This document shows positions 1 to 8,302 of a stretch of 51,584 nucleotides of DNA, piece after piece (positions within the stretch are counted from its first letter, which is position 1; each line of letters starts with the position of its first letter). The DNA is from an uncultured Lachnospiraceae bacterium (GTDB lineage Bacteria; Bacillota; Clostridia; Lachnospirales; Lachnospiraceae), in contig CAJUST010000003.1 in assembly GCA_910589105.1 (NCBI GenBank), positions 145,205 through 196,788 of the forward strand, in the 5' to 3' direction. The translations under genes and the position numbers were made by a program. The notes under the pieces are model-generated. The model was not told the DNA's origin. It saw only the letters and a list, made by a program, of their open reading frames with translations, and ran no database searches.

Positions 1-1
1 T

Positions 2-889
2 GGCGGCGTGGAGACAGAGAAGTATACAGTGACATTTGACAGTAAAGGCGGAACAAAAGTGGCTTCACAGACCAAAAAGAAAAATGAACTTGCAGTGGAG
101 CCGAAACCGGCGCCAACAAAAACAGGGTTTAAATTTGATGGCTGGTATGACAAGGCGACAAACAAAAAATTTAATTTCAAGACAACTAAGATTACGAAAA
201 ATATTGCCTTGTATGCAAAATGGATACCAATTTATACAGTAACTTTCGTCAGCAACGGAGGAACAAATGTGGCAGCCCAGAAGGTAGAGCAAAATAAGAC
301 GATTACAAAAGTAACGGTGACAAAAGCAAATTATATATTTGACGGCTGGTATACCGATAAGGCGTTCAAAAATAAATTTTCTGAAACAAGTAAAATTACG
401 AAAAATATTGTTTTATATGCAAAATGGATGCCAGCGCTTCCGGAAAAAGGGAAAGAAATCACAGTGGGAGACTTGGTTTATAAAATTACGTTCTCTCATG
501 CATCCGAAGGGACGGTAGCTGTGTCAGGAGTTAAGAAAAGTGTGAAAAAGGTCACAATTCCGCCTACAGTTAAGATTGGAAACATTACTTTTAAAGTAAC
601 TTCCATAGCTTCAAAAGCTTTTACAAAAGCAAAGAAACTCAATAAGGTGGAAATTGGAGCAAATATTACTAAAATAGATTCAAAGGCATTTTATAACTTA
701 AAGAAATTAAAAACCATTACGTTTAAAACGCTCAAAGCTCCGAAGATTGCTTCAAAAGCATTTAAAGGAACACATGCGAAATGCAAAGTGACGGTTCCAA
801 AGAAAATGTCTAAGAAAGAGTTTAATAAATTAAAAAACAACTGTAAGAAAGGCAAAATTTCGAAAAAGACGTCTTACAAAAAGAAATAG
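2..889 (+). CDS. Surface protein with InlB-type repeats and LRR_5 tail (3' part only)
   Basis: The reading frame is open from the first bases of the window, so the true start and any signal peptide lie upstream. About 295 residues are visible. Two tandem repeats of about 70 residues each begin YTVTF.S.GGT and end in GWY...(K)F....TKITKNI.LYAKW, the signature of Listeria-Bacteroides (InlB B) repeats. They are followed by a BspA-like leucine-rich section (KVTSIASKAF..AKKLNKVEIG, then ITKIDSKAFYNLKKL). The last 50 residues are extremely lysine-rich, and no LPXTG sorting motif or membrane anchor is visible. Known members of both repeat families are extracellular adhesins or wall-associated proteins, so a surface role is inferred. 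A strong terminator follows directly. The family call is secure; the binding partner is unknown. Confidence 0.85.
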   Translation, partial: GGVETEKYTVTFDSKGGTKVASQTKKKNELAVEPKPAPTKTGFKFDGWYDKATNKKFNFKTTKITKNIALYAKWIPIYTVTFVSNGGTNVAAQKVEQNKTITKVTVTKANYIFDGWYTDKAFKNKFSETSKITKNIVLYAKWMPALPEKGKEITVGDLVYKITFSHASEGTVAVSGVKKSVKKVTIPPTVKIGNITFKVTSIASKAFTKAKKLNKVEIGANITKIDSKAFYNLKKLKTITFKTLKAPKIASKAFKGTHAKCKVTVPKKMSKKEFNKLKNNCKKGKISKKTSYKKK

Positions 890-895
890 TTTGTA

Positions 896-930
896 AAGAG
901 AGATGCAGGCGCCCTGCATCTCTCTTTTCT
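896..930 (+). terminator. Rho-independent terminator after the surface protein gene
   Basis: A long GC-containing stem is formed by AAGAGAGATGCAGG and its complement CCTGCATCTCTCTT, with almost no loop, followed by a T-rich run. It lies 7 bases after the stop codon of the surface repeat protein. Confidence 0.9.
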
Positions 931-932
931 TA

Positions 933-961
933 TTGTATAAATATCTGCTCAATGTTATAAT
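933..961 (+). promoter_or_regulatory. SigA-type promoter of the AI-2E transporter gene
   Basis: TTGTAT at 933-938 and a perfect TATAAT at 956-961 are separated by 17 bases. The pair lies 49 bases before the next start codon and just after the preceding terminator. Confidence 0.8.
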
Positions 962-1009
962 GGCAAAGTGGGAAACGAAAGATTTTAAACGGTACGAACG
1001 GAGGTTACT

Positions 1010-2146
1010 ATGGAATTAAAGTGGAAAACCTGTATACGGGCAGGTTCGACAGTTTTGCTTGTGTATTTTATTATACATTATTGGGATTTTTGCATGAATC
1101 TGGCAGGCGTTGCATTCGGGGCGGCGTTTCCTCTGTTTTTTGGAGGGATCATGGCATATGTCGTCAATATTTTGATGTCTTTTTTTGAACGTTATTTTTT
1201 CACAAAAAGCAAAAAACCTTTGATTGACCGTATCCGCAGGCCAGTCTGTATGACTTTTGCATATGTCTGCATCGCTTGTATTGCCGTATTTATTGTGCAG
1301 ATGATTGTGCCGGAACTTGTCAACTGTCTGAAAGTATTAGTAGAGCAGCTTCCAAAGGCAATAGAAACCGCTTTGTTTTGGCTGGAAGAAAACTTTGAAA
1401 TCAGCGGGCTGTTTGCGGAAGGGAATAACTTTTTTAAAGGAAACAGCCTTGATATTAAGGAAGGCTTAATCAAAGCGTTTAATTTTCTTTTTACAGGCGT
1501 AGGAGGCGCAATGGGGGCGGCTGTTGGGATTGTAACTTCCATTTTTGCGAAGGCAGTCACACTTTTAATTTCCTTTATTTTTTCAATTTACATTTTAACG
1601 GGGAAAGAGAAACTGGGAATGCAGTTAAAAACGTTGATGCGCGCGTATCTTCCGAAACGTTTTGCCGGAAAACTTTTATATGTGCTTCGGGAAATGAACG
1701 GTTCGTTTCACAGTTATATCGTCGGGCAGTGCATGGAGGCTGTGATTTTGGGCGGACTGTGTACGGGCGGAATGCTTTTATTAAGGCTGCCTTATGCGGC
1801 TATGATTGGCTGTCTGGTAGGGTTTACCGCCCTGATTCCGGTTGCAGGCGCTTACATAGGCGCGATCATAGGCGCGTTTATGATTTTTACGGTAAATCCG
1901 GTCAATGCAGTGGCATTTCTTGTATATCTTGCAATTTTGCAGCAGGTGGAAGGCAATGTGGTTTATCCGCGCGTCGTTGGCTCATCGGTAGGCCTGCCGG
2001 GGATTTGGGTGCTTGCGGCGGTGACGATTGGCGGCGGCGTAATGGGCATTGGCGGAATGTTGCTGGGCGTGCCTTTAGCCGCGACGGTTTACCGTTTGCT
2101 TCAAAGAGACGTCCGTTTTAGAAAGAATCGCAAAGGTTCAATTTAA
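1010..2146 (+). CDS. AI-2E family transporter (membrane protein)
   Basis: This 378-residue protein has about eight hydrophobic segments, including one near the N-terminus (residues 10-50), several central ones, and a glycine-rich C-terminal group. The segment with SSVGLPGIWVL, a GGG run and GMLLGVPLAA near residues 320-360 is the hallmark of the AI-2E (PerM/YdiK/YtvI) exporter family. Family members have been linked to autoinducer-2 or ion/proton export, but the substrate here cannot be read from sequence. The start is fixed by GGAGGT five bases upstream of the ATG. The gene is monocistronic, with its own promoter, and overlaps the 3' end of the convergent YitT-like gene by 4 bases. Confidence 0.88.
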   Translation: MELKWKTCIRAGSTVLLVYFIIHYWDFCMNLAGVAFGAAFPLFFGGIMAYVVNILMSFFERYFFTKSKKPLIDRIRRPVCMTFAYVCIACIAVFIVQMIVPELVNCLKVLVEQLPKAIETALFWLEENFEISGLFAEGNNFFKGNSLDIKEGLIKAFNFLFTGVGGAMGAAVGIVTSIFAKAVTLLISFIFSIYILTGKEKLGMQLKTLMRAYLPKRFAGKLLYVLREMNGSFHSYIVGQCMEAVILGGLCTGGMLLLRLPYAAMIGCLVGFTALIPVAGAYIGAIIGAFMIFTVNPVNAVAFLVYLAILQQVEGNVVYPRVVGSSVGLPGIWVLAAVTIGGGVMGIGGMLLGVPLAATVYRLLQRDVRFRKNRKGSI

Positions 2147-2730
2147 ATGCGTTGCAAAAATCCGATAATCTGGCCGGAGAGGAGAACGGTTAAGATAGAA
2201 TAACCAATTCGTTGGATCGGAATATAACTTAGAGACAATCCAAGAACGAGCAAATCGGACATTAAGTAAATCCATTCAATGTTCCATTTCGTAAGATGGG
2301 AAATGCTCATGGCAAGCGCATCGTCTCCTCCGGAAGCTGCGCCGTACCGGACGCATACGCCCGCGCCAATGCCGACGAAGATTGCGCCGGTTATGGAAGC
2401 GGCAAACGGCATATCGGCAAGCTTTGGCCAAAGTGGACCGGATTGTTCAAAGAGCTTATAAGAAATGGAAAACCCTGCGGCGGCAAGCATGGAATAGCCG
2501 AGAAATGTTTTGCCAAGGAGTTTTAATCCGATGGCATAACATATGCCATTTAATAGAAAACCAGATACTGCCGGAGACAGGCTGAGCCAATGTTCAAGCA
2601 GAAGCGACATTCCTAATACGCCGCCTTCAGTTACGCCGGAAAAGGAATGGACATGGTAAAGCCCGAACGCCAGAAAGGCGCTCCCAAGGAGAATTATGGC
2701 GCAGGATTTGAGGTTTAATTTTGTAAACAT
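2143..2730 (-). CDS. YitT family (DUF161) membrane protein, short form
   Basis: This 195-residue protein has about five membrane segments. It begins with a short cytosolic stretch, then AIILLGSAFLAFGLYHVH, a typical first helix of the YitT/DUF161 family. The motif GVCVRYGAASGGDDALAM near residues 130-145 matches the conserved G...R.....GG.D.LA of the family. Full-length YitT proteins have about 280 residues with a C-terminal DUF2179 domain; that cytoplasmic domain is absent here, so this is the membrane-only form. Transport substrate is unknown for the family. An AGAGGGG Shine-Dalgarno precedes the ATG, and a good reverse-strand promoter lies 43 bases upstream. The 3' end meets the AI-2E gene tail to tail. 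Confidence 0.8.
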   Translation of the reverse strand: MFTKLNLKSCAIILLGSAFLAFGLYHVHSFSGVTEGGVLGMSLLLEHWLSLSPAVSGFLLNGICYAIGLKLLGKTFLGYSMLAAAGFSISYKLFEQSGPLWPKLADMPFAASITGAIFVGIGAGVCVRYGAASGGDDALAMSISHLTKWNIEWIYLMSDLLVLGLSLSYIPIQRIGYSILTVLLSGQIIGFLQRI

Positions 2731-2772
2731 AGGGAATCCCCTCTTTCTTTTGCAATGTTTGAATAAGTCCGT

Positions 2773-2801
2773 ATTTTAACAGAGAATTTGGCGATTTGCA
2801 A
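2773..2801 (-). promoter_or_regulatory. SigA-type promoter of the YitT-like gene
   Basis: Read on the reverse strand, TTGCAA and TAAAAT are separated by exactly 17 bases and point toward the YitT-like gene whose start codon ends at 2730. Confidence 0.7.
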
Positions 2802-2978
2802 TGATATATGGAAAAATGGAAAAGTGGAAGGAAAAGATTTGGGCAGTATAAAAAAATTACAATGAAACAAAAAATCTGACATGGATGCGTTTGCGGATTA
2901 TGGTTAAACTTAGTCATTCCTGCAGAGTAAATGGCAGGAGCGCATTGATGTCAGAGGGCAATGGAGGGACAAAATTGT

Positions 2979-3149
2979 ATGGAAACATGGTATTATGAAG
3001 TTGTAAGCATAGAAGGGGATTATGCAAATTTAAAAAGGACGGATATAGAATCAGATCATGTGAAGCTTGTGGCTCGGGCGCTCCTTCCGGCGGAAATCAT
3101 GGAAGGGAGCAGGTTAAAATACGAATGGATGCAATACGAGATGGCATAG
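2979..3149 (+). CDS. Small conserved-looking protein, DUF3006-like
   Basis: This 56-residue acidic protein has no signal or membrane segment. Its core, with EGDYANL followed by ARALLPAEIMEGSRLKYE, recalls the small beta-barrel DUF3006 proteins (pattern EGDYAV...PRALLP.G...GD.L). The similarity is by eye and limited to that pattern. The start at 2979 is preferred over the ATG at 2961 because a GGAGGG lies at a normal distance before it and would be inside the gene otherwise. It sits between a divergently transcribed YitT-like gene and proB, with no visible terminator before proB. No function is proposed. Confidence 0.6.
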   Translation: METWYYEVVSIEGDYANLKRTDIESDHVKLVARALLPAEIMEGSRLKYEWMQYEMA

Positions 3150-3238
3150 CGTGTAGCGCAAAAAGCAGAGAGACAAATATTTGGTTTGTTTTAGAAATAG
3201 GGCAATAAGCAGAGTGGCAAGTTTAGGAGGAGATGGAA

Positions 3239-4063
3239 ATGGAAAAAAAGCGTGTGATTATAAAAATCGGGTCGTCTTCTCTACAGCACAAAGAAACAGG
3301 TAAGATAGATTTTTATAAAATGGAACGGCTGGTGCGGGAACTTTGCGATTTACGCAACAGCGGATTGGACGTTGCATTAGTCAGTTCCGGCGCGATTGCG
3401 GTTGGCAGGACATTTATGGGAATGGAGAAACGCCCAGAGACGATTGCCCAAAAGCAGGCATGCGCCGCTGTCGGGCAGGCAAGGCTTATGATGACGTACC
3501 AAAAGATGTTTGCGGAATACCATCAGACGGCAGGGCAGGTTTTAATGACGAAAAATACAATGGTGGATCTTGTCGCGCGTAAAAATGCGCAGAACACAAT
3601 GGAAGAATTGTTCCGGCTTGGCGTAATACCGATTGTCAATGAAAATGATACGGTTTCCACTTATGAAATGCAGTTTGGGGACAATGATACGCTTTCTGCG
3701 CTTGTGGCTTCGCTGGTGTCGGCGGATCTGTTGGTATTGTTGTCTGATATTGACGGGCTTTACACAGACGATCCGCGGGAAAACCCAGATGCAGCGTTTA
3801 TCCATGATGTGGAAATTATAGATGAATCTTTGTTTGGCATGGCGAAAGAATCGACGGGAAGCGACGTAGGGACTGGAGGAATGGCGACGAAGCTTGCGGC
3901 GGCAAAGATCGCGACGAAATCCGGCGCGGATATGATTATTGCGAATGCAAAAGACGTAGGGATACTGCATCATATTTTTGAAGGGGATTTTGTTGGGACG
4001 CTGTTCCATGCAAATTATGACGAAGATTTTTATATTAGTGATTTTATAGAGGAGACGCTTTAA
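3239..4063 (+). CDS. proB: Glutamate 5-kinase (short form without PUA domain)
   Basis: ProB phosphorylates L-glutamate to gamma-glutamyl phosphate, the first step of proline synthesis, in the cytosol. The amino-acid kinase fold is clear: IIKIGSSSL at the N-terminus (phosphate-binding loop), VSSGAIAVG near residue 50, the NENDTVS motif near residue 135, LLSDIDGLYT near residue 165 and GTGGMATKLAAA near residue 215. At 274 residues it lacks the C-terminal PUA domain of the roughly 370-residue enzymes; such short forms are known. I choose the ATG at 3239 over 3233 because AGGAGG at 3225-3230 is correctly spaced only for the former. It is the first gene of the proB-DUF896-cyclo-ligase-proA operon. 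No T-box leader is visible upstream. Confidence 0.95.
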   Translation: MEKKRVIIKIGSSSLQHKETGKIDFYKMERLVRELCDLRNSGLDVALVSSGAIAVGRTFMGMEKRPETIAQKQACAAVGQARLMMTYQKMFAEYHQTAGQVLMTKNTMVDLVARKNAQNTMEELFRLGVIPIVNENDTVSTYEMQFGDNDTLSALVASLVSADLLVLLSDIDGLYTDDPRENPDAAFIHDVEIIDESLFGMAKESTGSDVGTGGMATKLAAAKIATKSGADMIIANAKDVGILHHIFEGDFVGTLFHANYDEDFYISDFIEETL

Positions 4064-4066
4064 AGA

Positions 4067-4288
4067 ATGAATCAACAGAAAATTGACAGAATTAATGAAT
4101 TATATAGAAAATCAAAAGCGGAAGGATTGACGGAAGCGGAGAAAACGGAGCAGGATTTGCTCCGGAAGGAATTTGTGGCAAATGTCAGGGGGAATTTAAA
4201 AGCGCAGTTGGATCAAATTGACATACAAAACCCTGACGGCTCGGTGTATAATCTGGGTGAAACGTATGGAAACAAAACAGCAGATTAG
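4067..4288 (+). CDS. DUF896 (YnzC/UPF0291) family protein
   Basis: A 73-residue, charged, fully helical-looking protein. The sequence KIDRINELYRKSKAEGLTEAE followed by E...LR.EFV...R.NLK.QL is the DUF896 signature; family members such as Bacillus YnzC form a short helical hairpin of unknown function. It starts 3 bases after proB and its 3' end overlaps the next gene by 23 bases, so it is translated as part of the proline operon. No role in proline metabolism is established; the linkage is positional only. Confidence 0.9.
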   Translation: MNQQKIDRINELYRKSKAEGLTEAEKTEQDLLRKEFVANVRGNLKAQLDQIDIQNPDGSVYNLGETYGNKTAD

Positions 4289-4868
4289 GAAGCGCCATTT
4301 ACAAAAACGCAATGGACTGGCGAAAGAAGACTGTGAAAAATATTCTGCCGCCATCTGTGCGCATTTGCGCAACTTATTTTTGGAAATGGACAGTTGGAGA
4401 AAGGACGGCGTGTTCGGATATTATCCGCATGGGTCGGAGGTTTCTTTATTGGAATTATATAACTGGCTTTTGGGTCGGGAAGCGTGTCTGGCGTTTCCAA
4501 GAGTATCGGGCGATACGATGGATTTTTACCAGACAGCGTCGATGGAGGAGTTTTGCAAAGGCGCTTTTGGGATATTGGAACCAAATGCCGGCTCAAAAAA
4601 AGTAAAAGCAAAGCGGGGCGTCTGCCTTGTTCCGGGCAGTGTGTTTGACCGGGAGGGGAACCGTTATGGATATGGAAAGGGATATTATGACCGCTATTTA
4701 TCCGTCCATAAAGGATTGTTTTGCATAGGGATTGCGTATGAATCTCAGGTGGAGCCATGGATTATTACAGAACGCTGTGATGTAAAGATGGATGCGCTTG
4801 TGACGGAACGCGCGGTTTCTTTTTTTAGAGAAAGGGAGGAAAAAAATGGAATTAATAGAAATTTGTAA
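4266..4868 (+). CDS. 5-formyltetrahydrofolate cyclo-ligase
   Basis: The enzyme uses ATP to convert 5-formyl-THF to 5,10-methenyl-THF, returning stored folate to the active pool. The 200-residue product has the expected N-terminal KRHLQKRNGL helix, the FGYYPHGSEVSL segment near residue 45, and the diagnostic C-terminal ATP/substrate loop ending GYGKGYYDRYL near residue 140. The ATG at 4266 is chosen over an in-frame one at 4218 because it gives the family length and the usual basic start; its Shine-Dalgarno is weak, consistent with translational coupling to DUF896, which it overlaps by 23 bases. Its end overlaps proA by another 23 bases. Its folate role links it to fhs and folD about 10 kb downstream. 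Confidence 0.93.
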   Translation: METKQQIRKRHLQKRNGLAKEDCEKYSAAICAHLRNLFLEMDSWRKDGVFGYYPHGSEVSLLELYNWLLGREACLAFPRVSGDTMDFYQTASMEEFCKGAFGILEPNAGSKKVKAKRGVCLVPGSVFDREGNRYGYGKGYYDRYLSVHKGLFCIGIAYESQVEPWIITERCDVKMDALVTERAVSFFREREEKNGINRNL

Positions 4869-6099
4869 ACGGGCAAAAGATGCCAGACAGGAAATGGCAG
4901 TCCTTTCCACAGATAGGAAGAATCAGGCCCTTTTGGCTGTTGCAGAACATTTGTCAGCGCAGAAAGAAAAGCTGATTGCGGCAAATCAAAAGGACATGGA
5001 AAACGGGAAGAAAAACGGGATGCCGGAAGCTTTGTTAGATCGTTTAAAGATAGATGATACAAGGATTGCCCAAATGGCGGAAGGCATACGGCAGATTGCG
5101 GGGCTTGACGATCCCGTTGGGGAAGTGATCTCTATGAAAAAGCGGCCAAATGGTCTGATGATTGGGTTAAAACGCGTCCCGCTTGGCGTGGTTGGGATTA
5201 TCTATGAATCCCGTCCAAATGTCACGGCAGATGCGTTTGGGCTTTGTTTTAAGACGGGGAATGTCGTAATTTTACGCGGCGGCAAAGATGCAATCCATTC
5301 AAATCAGGCGATTGTGGATTGTATCAAAGAGGCGTTATTAAAACAAGGGCTGACAGAAAACGCGATCTCTTTGATTACAGACATATCCCATGAAACGGCG
5401 CAAAAGTTTATGAATATGAATGGATATGTGGACGTTTTGATTCCACGCGGCGGCGCGGGGCTGATCCGCGCTGTTGTGGAATGCGCAACGATTCCGGTGA
5501 TTGAAACGGGAACGGGGAACTGCCATATTTATGTCGATGAAAGCGCGGATTTTGAGATGGCGTTAGACATTATCGTGAATGCAAAGACCCAGCGGATAGG
5601 CGTTTGCAATGCCTGTGAATCACTGTTAATCCATGAAAAAATTGTAGATGCCTTTACGCCGCTTCTATTAAAACGGCTTGAGGAAAAGCAGGTAAAAGTG
5701 CGGGCAGACGAGAAAATCTTACAGATTTTTGGGAATGAGAAGAATGTCACGGCAGCGTCGGAAGCGGATTGGGGAACGGAATATCTGGATTATAAGATTT
5801 CTGTGAAAACAGTGGCTTCTGTGGAAGAAGCGGTCTCGCATATCAACCGCTATAATACGGGCCATTCAGAGGCGATTATCACAAACAGTTATTCGAATGC
5901 GCAGAAGTTTTTAAATGAAGTGGATGCGGCGGCGGTTTATGTCAACGCAAGCACCCGGTTTACAGACGGGTTTGAATTTGGGTTTGGCGCGGAAATTGGG
6001 ATTAGCACGCAAAAACTTCATGCAAGAGGGCCGATGGGGCTTTTGGCTTTGACAAGTTCAAAGTACATTATTTACGGAAACGGCCAGATCCGCGAGTAA
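4846..6099 (+). CDS. proA: Gamma-glutamyl phosphate reductase
   Basis: ProA reduces gamma-glutamyl phosphate with NADPH to glutamate semialdehyde, the second step of proline synthesis, and likely channels the unstable product of ProB. At 417 residues it has the standard length. Visible family features are VPLGVVGIIYESRPNVT near residue 110, LRGGKDAIHSN near residue 145, the catalytic cysteine in RIGVCNACESLL near residue 255, and the C-terminal FTDGFEFGFGAEIGIST. GGGAGG just upstream of the ATG lies inside the preceding cyclo-ligase gene. It is the last gene of the operon; an inverted repeat GTAAAC/GTTTAC at 6117-6151 follows but lacks a T-run. Confidence 0.97.
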   Translation: MELIEICKRAKDARQEMAVLSTDRKNQALLAVAEHLSAQKEKLIAANQKDMENGKKNGMPEALLDRLKIDDTRIAQMAEGIRQIAGLDDPVGEVISMKKRPNGLMIGLKRVPLGVVGIIYESRPNVTADAFGLCFKTGNVVILRGGKDAIHSNQAIVDCIKEALLKQGLTENAISLITDISHETAQKFMNMNGYVDVLIPRGGAGLIRAVVECATIPVIETGTGNCHIYVDESADFEMALDIIVNAKTQRIGVCNACESLLIHEKIVDAFTPLLLKRLEEKQVKVRADEKILQIFGNEKNVTAASEADWGTEYLDYKISVKTVASVEEAVSHINRYNTGHSEAIITNSYSNAQKFLNEVDAAAVYVNASTRFTDGFEFGFGAEIGISTQKLHARGPMGLLALTSSKYIIYGNGQIRE

Positions 6100-6173
6100 G
6101 CAAATGCAAAAATCCGGTAAACAGGGAAGCGCTGCATCACGGCGCGTTTACAATGGACGGAAGGGAATTTTCC

Positions 6174-6202
6174 TTGTCAGAACGCGGAAAAAATGGTAGA
6201 AT
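6174..6202 (+). promoter_or_regulatory. SigA-type promoter of yebC
   Basis: TTGTCA at 6174-6179 and TAGAAT at 6197-6202 are separated by 17 bases, 41 bases upstream of the yebC start codon. This indicates that yebC begins a new transcript after proA. Confidence 0.75.
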
Positions 6203-6243
6203 AGAAATCATAAAGCAATAAAAAACAGAAAAGAGGAAAGAAT

Positions 6244-6972
6244 ATGTCAGGTCATTCCAAATTTGCCAACATCAAACATAAAAAAGAAAAAAACGATGCG
6301 GCAAAAGGTAAAATATTTACGATAATCGGAAGGGAAATTGCCATCGCAGTCAAAGAAGGCGGCGCGGACCCGGCAAATAACAGTAAATTGCGTGATGTAA
6401 TTGCAAAAGCGAAGTCCAACAATATGCCCAACGATACGATAGAACGCGGGATTAAAAAAGCGGCGGGAGATACAAACAATGTCAATTACGAACAAGTTAC
6501 ATACGAAGGATATGGCCCGTCGGGAACGGCTATCATTGTAAAAGCCCTTACGGACAATAAAAACCGCACTGCCGCAAACGTCAGAAATGCTTTTACCAAA
6601 GGGAATGGAAGCATCGGGACGCAAGGATGCGTATCCTATATGTTTGACGAAAAAGGCCAGATTATCGTCGATAAAGACGATTGTGAGATGGAAGCGGACG
6701 ATTTGATGATGTTTGCGCTTGATTCGGGTGCAGATGACTTTTCGGAAGAAGAAGACAGCTTTGAAATCCTTACGCTGCCTGAAAATTTTTCTGCGGTGCG
6801 GGAAGCGTTCGAGCAGGAGAAAATTCCAATGGCAAATGCGGAAGTGACGATGCTGCCGCAGACATATGTGACGCTGTCTGAAGAAGCGGACTTAAACAGC
6901 ATCCGCAAAATACTTGATTTGTTAGATGAAGACGACGATGTTCAGGAAGTTTTTCATAACTGGGACGAATGA
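6244..6972 (+). CDS. YebC/PmpR family protein
   Basis: The protein has 242 residues, the family's normal length, and begins with the invariant MSGHSKFANIKHKK segment. Further hallmarks are KGKIFTIIGREI near residue 23, AKSNNMPNDTIERGIKKA near residue 60 and YEGYGPSGTAIIV near residue 90. Family members were described as DNA-binding transcriptional regulators (PmpR), and more recent work implicates YebC-type proteins in translation of proline-rich stretches; the sequence does not decide between these roles. RBS and promoter are good. It is followed after 28 bases by the sulfhydrylase gene and may be cotranscribed with it. Confidence 0.95.
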   Translation: MSGHSKFANIKHKKEKNDAAKGKIFTIIGREIAIAVKEGGADPANNSKLRDVIAKAKSNNMPNDTIERGIKKAAGDTNNVNYEQVTYEGYGPSGTAIIVKALTDNKNRTAANVRNAFTKGNGSIGTQGCVSYMFDEKGQIIVDKDDCEMEADDLMMFALDSGADDFSEEEDSFEILTLPENFSAVREAFEQEKIPMANAEVTMLPQTYVTLSEEADLNSIRKILDLLDEDDDVQEVFHNWDE

Positions 6973-7000
6973 AACATAAGCTGATAAGGAGAATAGGAAA

Positions 7001-8284
7001 ATGGGGAAACAGTATAAGCCGGAAACAATTTGCATCCAGTCAGGCTGGCAGCCGAAAAAAGGAGAGCCAAGGGTATTGCCGATTTACCAGAGCACGACGT
7101 TTCGGTATGAAAACAGCGATCAGATGGGCAGGCTGTTTGATTTAGAAGAAGCCGGATACTTCTATACAAGGCTTCAAAACCCGACGAATGATGCGGTAGC
7201 TGCGAAGATTACAGAATTAGAAGGCGGCATTGCAGGCATGTTGACCTCATCTGGGCAGGCGGCGAATTATTATGCCATATTTAATATCTGTGAGGCGGGA
7301 GATCATTTCGTATGTTCCAATTCTCTTTATGGGGGCACGTTTAACCTGTTTGGGACGACGATGAAAAAGCAGGGGATTTCCTGTACCTTTGTTGATCCGG
7401 ATGCTTCCGACGAAGAAATTGAAGCTGCGTTTTTGCCAAATACAAAAGCGTTGTTTGCAGAAACAATTTCAAATCCTTCCCTTGTGGTTTTGGATATAGA
7501 ACGTTTTGCAGGCATTGCGCATAGACACGGCGTTCCGCTCATTATTGACAATACATTTGCGACGCCGATTAACTGCCGGCCGTTTGAATGGGGCGCAGAC
7601 ATAGTGACGCATTCTACGACGAAATATATGGACGGCCATGCTATGAGCGTAGGCGGCGCAATCATTGATTCTGGGAATTTTGACTGGATGGCGCATAAAG
7701 AGAAGTTCAAAGGCCTGACAGAGCCGGACGAATCTTATCATGGAATCGTTTATGCCGAGAAATTTGGCAAGATGGCATTTATCCAGAAAGCGACGGCGCA
7801 GCTTATGCGGGATTTAGGCTCCATTCAGTCTCCGCAAAATGCGTTCCTGTTAAATGTTGGGTTAGAAACGCTGCATCTGCGTGTGCCAAGGCATTGTGAA
7901 AATGCCCAGAAAGTTGCGGAATACTTAAACAGCCATGAAAAGGCTGCATGGGTCAATTATGCAGGCTTAAGTGACAATAAATATCATAAACTTGCGTTGA
8001 AATATATGCCAAACGGAACTTGCGGCGTAGTTTCGTTTGGGTTAAAAGGCGGACGCGATGTGTCTGTGCAGTTTATGGACAAGCTGAAACTGGCGGCGAT
8101 TGTTACGCATGTGGCGGATGCGAGGACGTGCGTCCTTCATCCGGCAAGCCATACGCACCGCCAGATGACAGAGGAACAGTTGTTAGAAGCCGGAGTGGCG
8201 CCGGATTTAATCCGTTTTTCCGTTGGCATAGAAAATGTCGAAGACATTATAGCGGATTTAGGGCAGGCGTTAGCGGCCATATAA
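7001..8284 (+). CDS. O-acetylhomoserine aminocarboxypropyltransferase (homocysteine synthase)
   Basis: This PLP enzyme of the Cys/Met metabolism family joins sulfide (or methanethiol) to O-acetylhomoserine, giving homocysteine (or methionine). At 427 residues it has the length of the MetY-type enzymes rather than the roughly 380-residue cystathionine enzymes. Visible motifs are YTRLQNPTNDAVAAKI near residue 50, SSGQAANYYAI near residue 80, the PLP lysine in THSTTKYMDGH near residue 205, and the C-terminal HPASHTHRQM and IRFSVGIE segments. AAGGAG precedes the ATG. It is followed by glgA after 18 bases, but no metabolic link to glycogen is evident. Exact substrate preference (acetyl versus succinyl) is inferred from family length. 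Confidence 0.9.
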   Translation: MGKQYKPETICIQSGWQPKKGEPRVLPIYQSTTFRYENSDQMGRLFDLEEAGYFYTRLQNPTNDAVAAKITELEGGIAGMLTSSGQAANYYAIFNICEAGDHFVCSNSLYGGTFNLFGTTMKKQGISCTFVDPDASDEEIEAAFLPNTKALFAETISNPSLVVLDIERFAGIAHRHGVPLIIDNTFATPINCRPFEWGADIVTHSTTKYMDGHAMSVGGAIIDSGNFDWMAHKEKFKGLTEPDESYHGIVYAEKFGKMAFIQKATAQLMRDLGSIQSPQNAFLLNVGLETLHLRVPRHCENAQKVAEYLNSHEKAAWVNYAGLSDNKYHKLALKYMPNGTCGVVSFGLKGGRDVSVQFMDKLKLAAIVTHVADARTCVLHPASHTHRQMTEEQLLEAGVAPDLIRFSVGIENVEDIIADLGQALAAI

Positions 8285-8302
8285 AATAAGGAGGGATTTC
8301 CT

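Noticed and set aside
3150..3238. T-box or proline riboswitch before proB
   Set aside because: The 89-base gap has no T-box sequence (TGG-containing bulge) and no terminator/antiterminator pair; only a weak promoter-like pair GAGACA-N16-TAGAAA.
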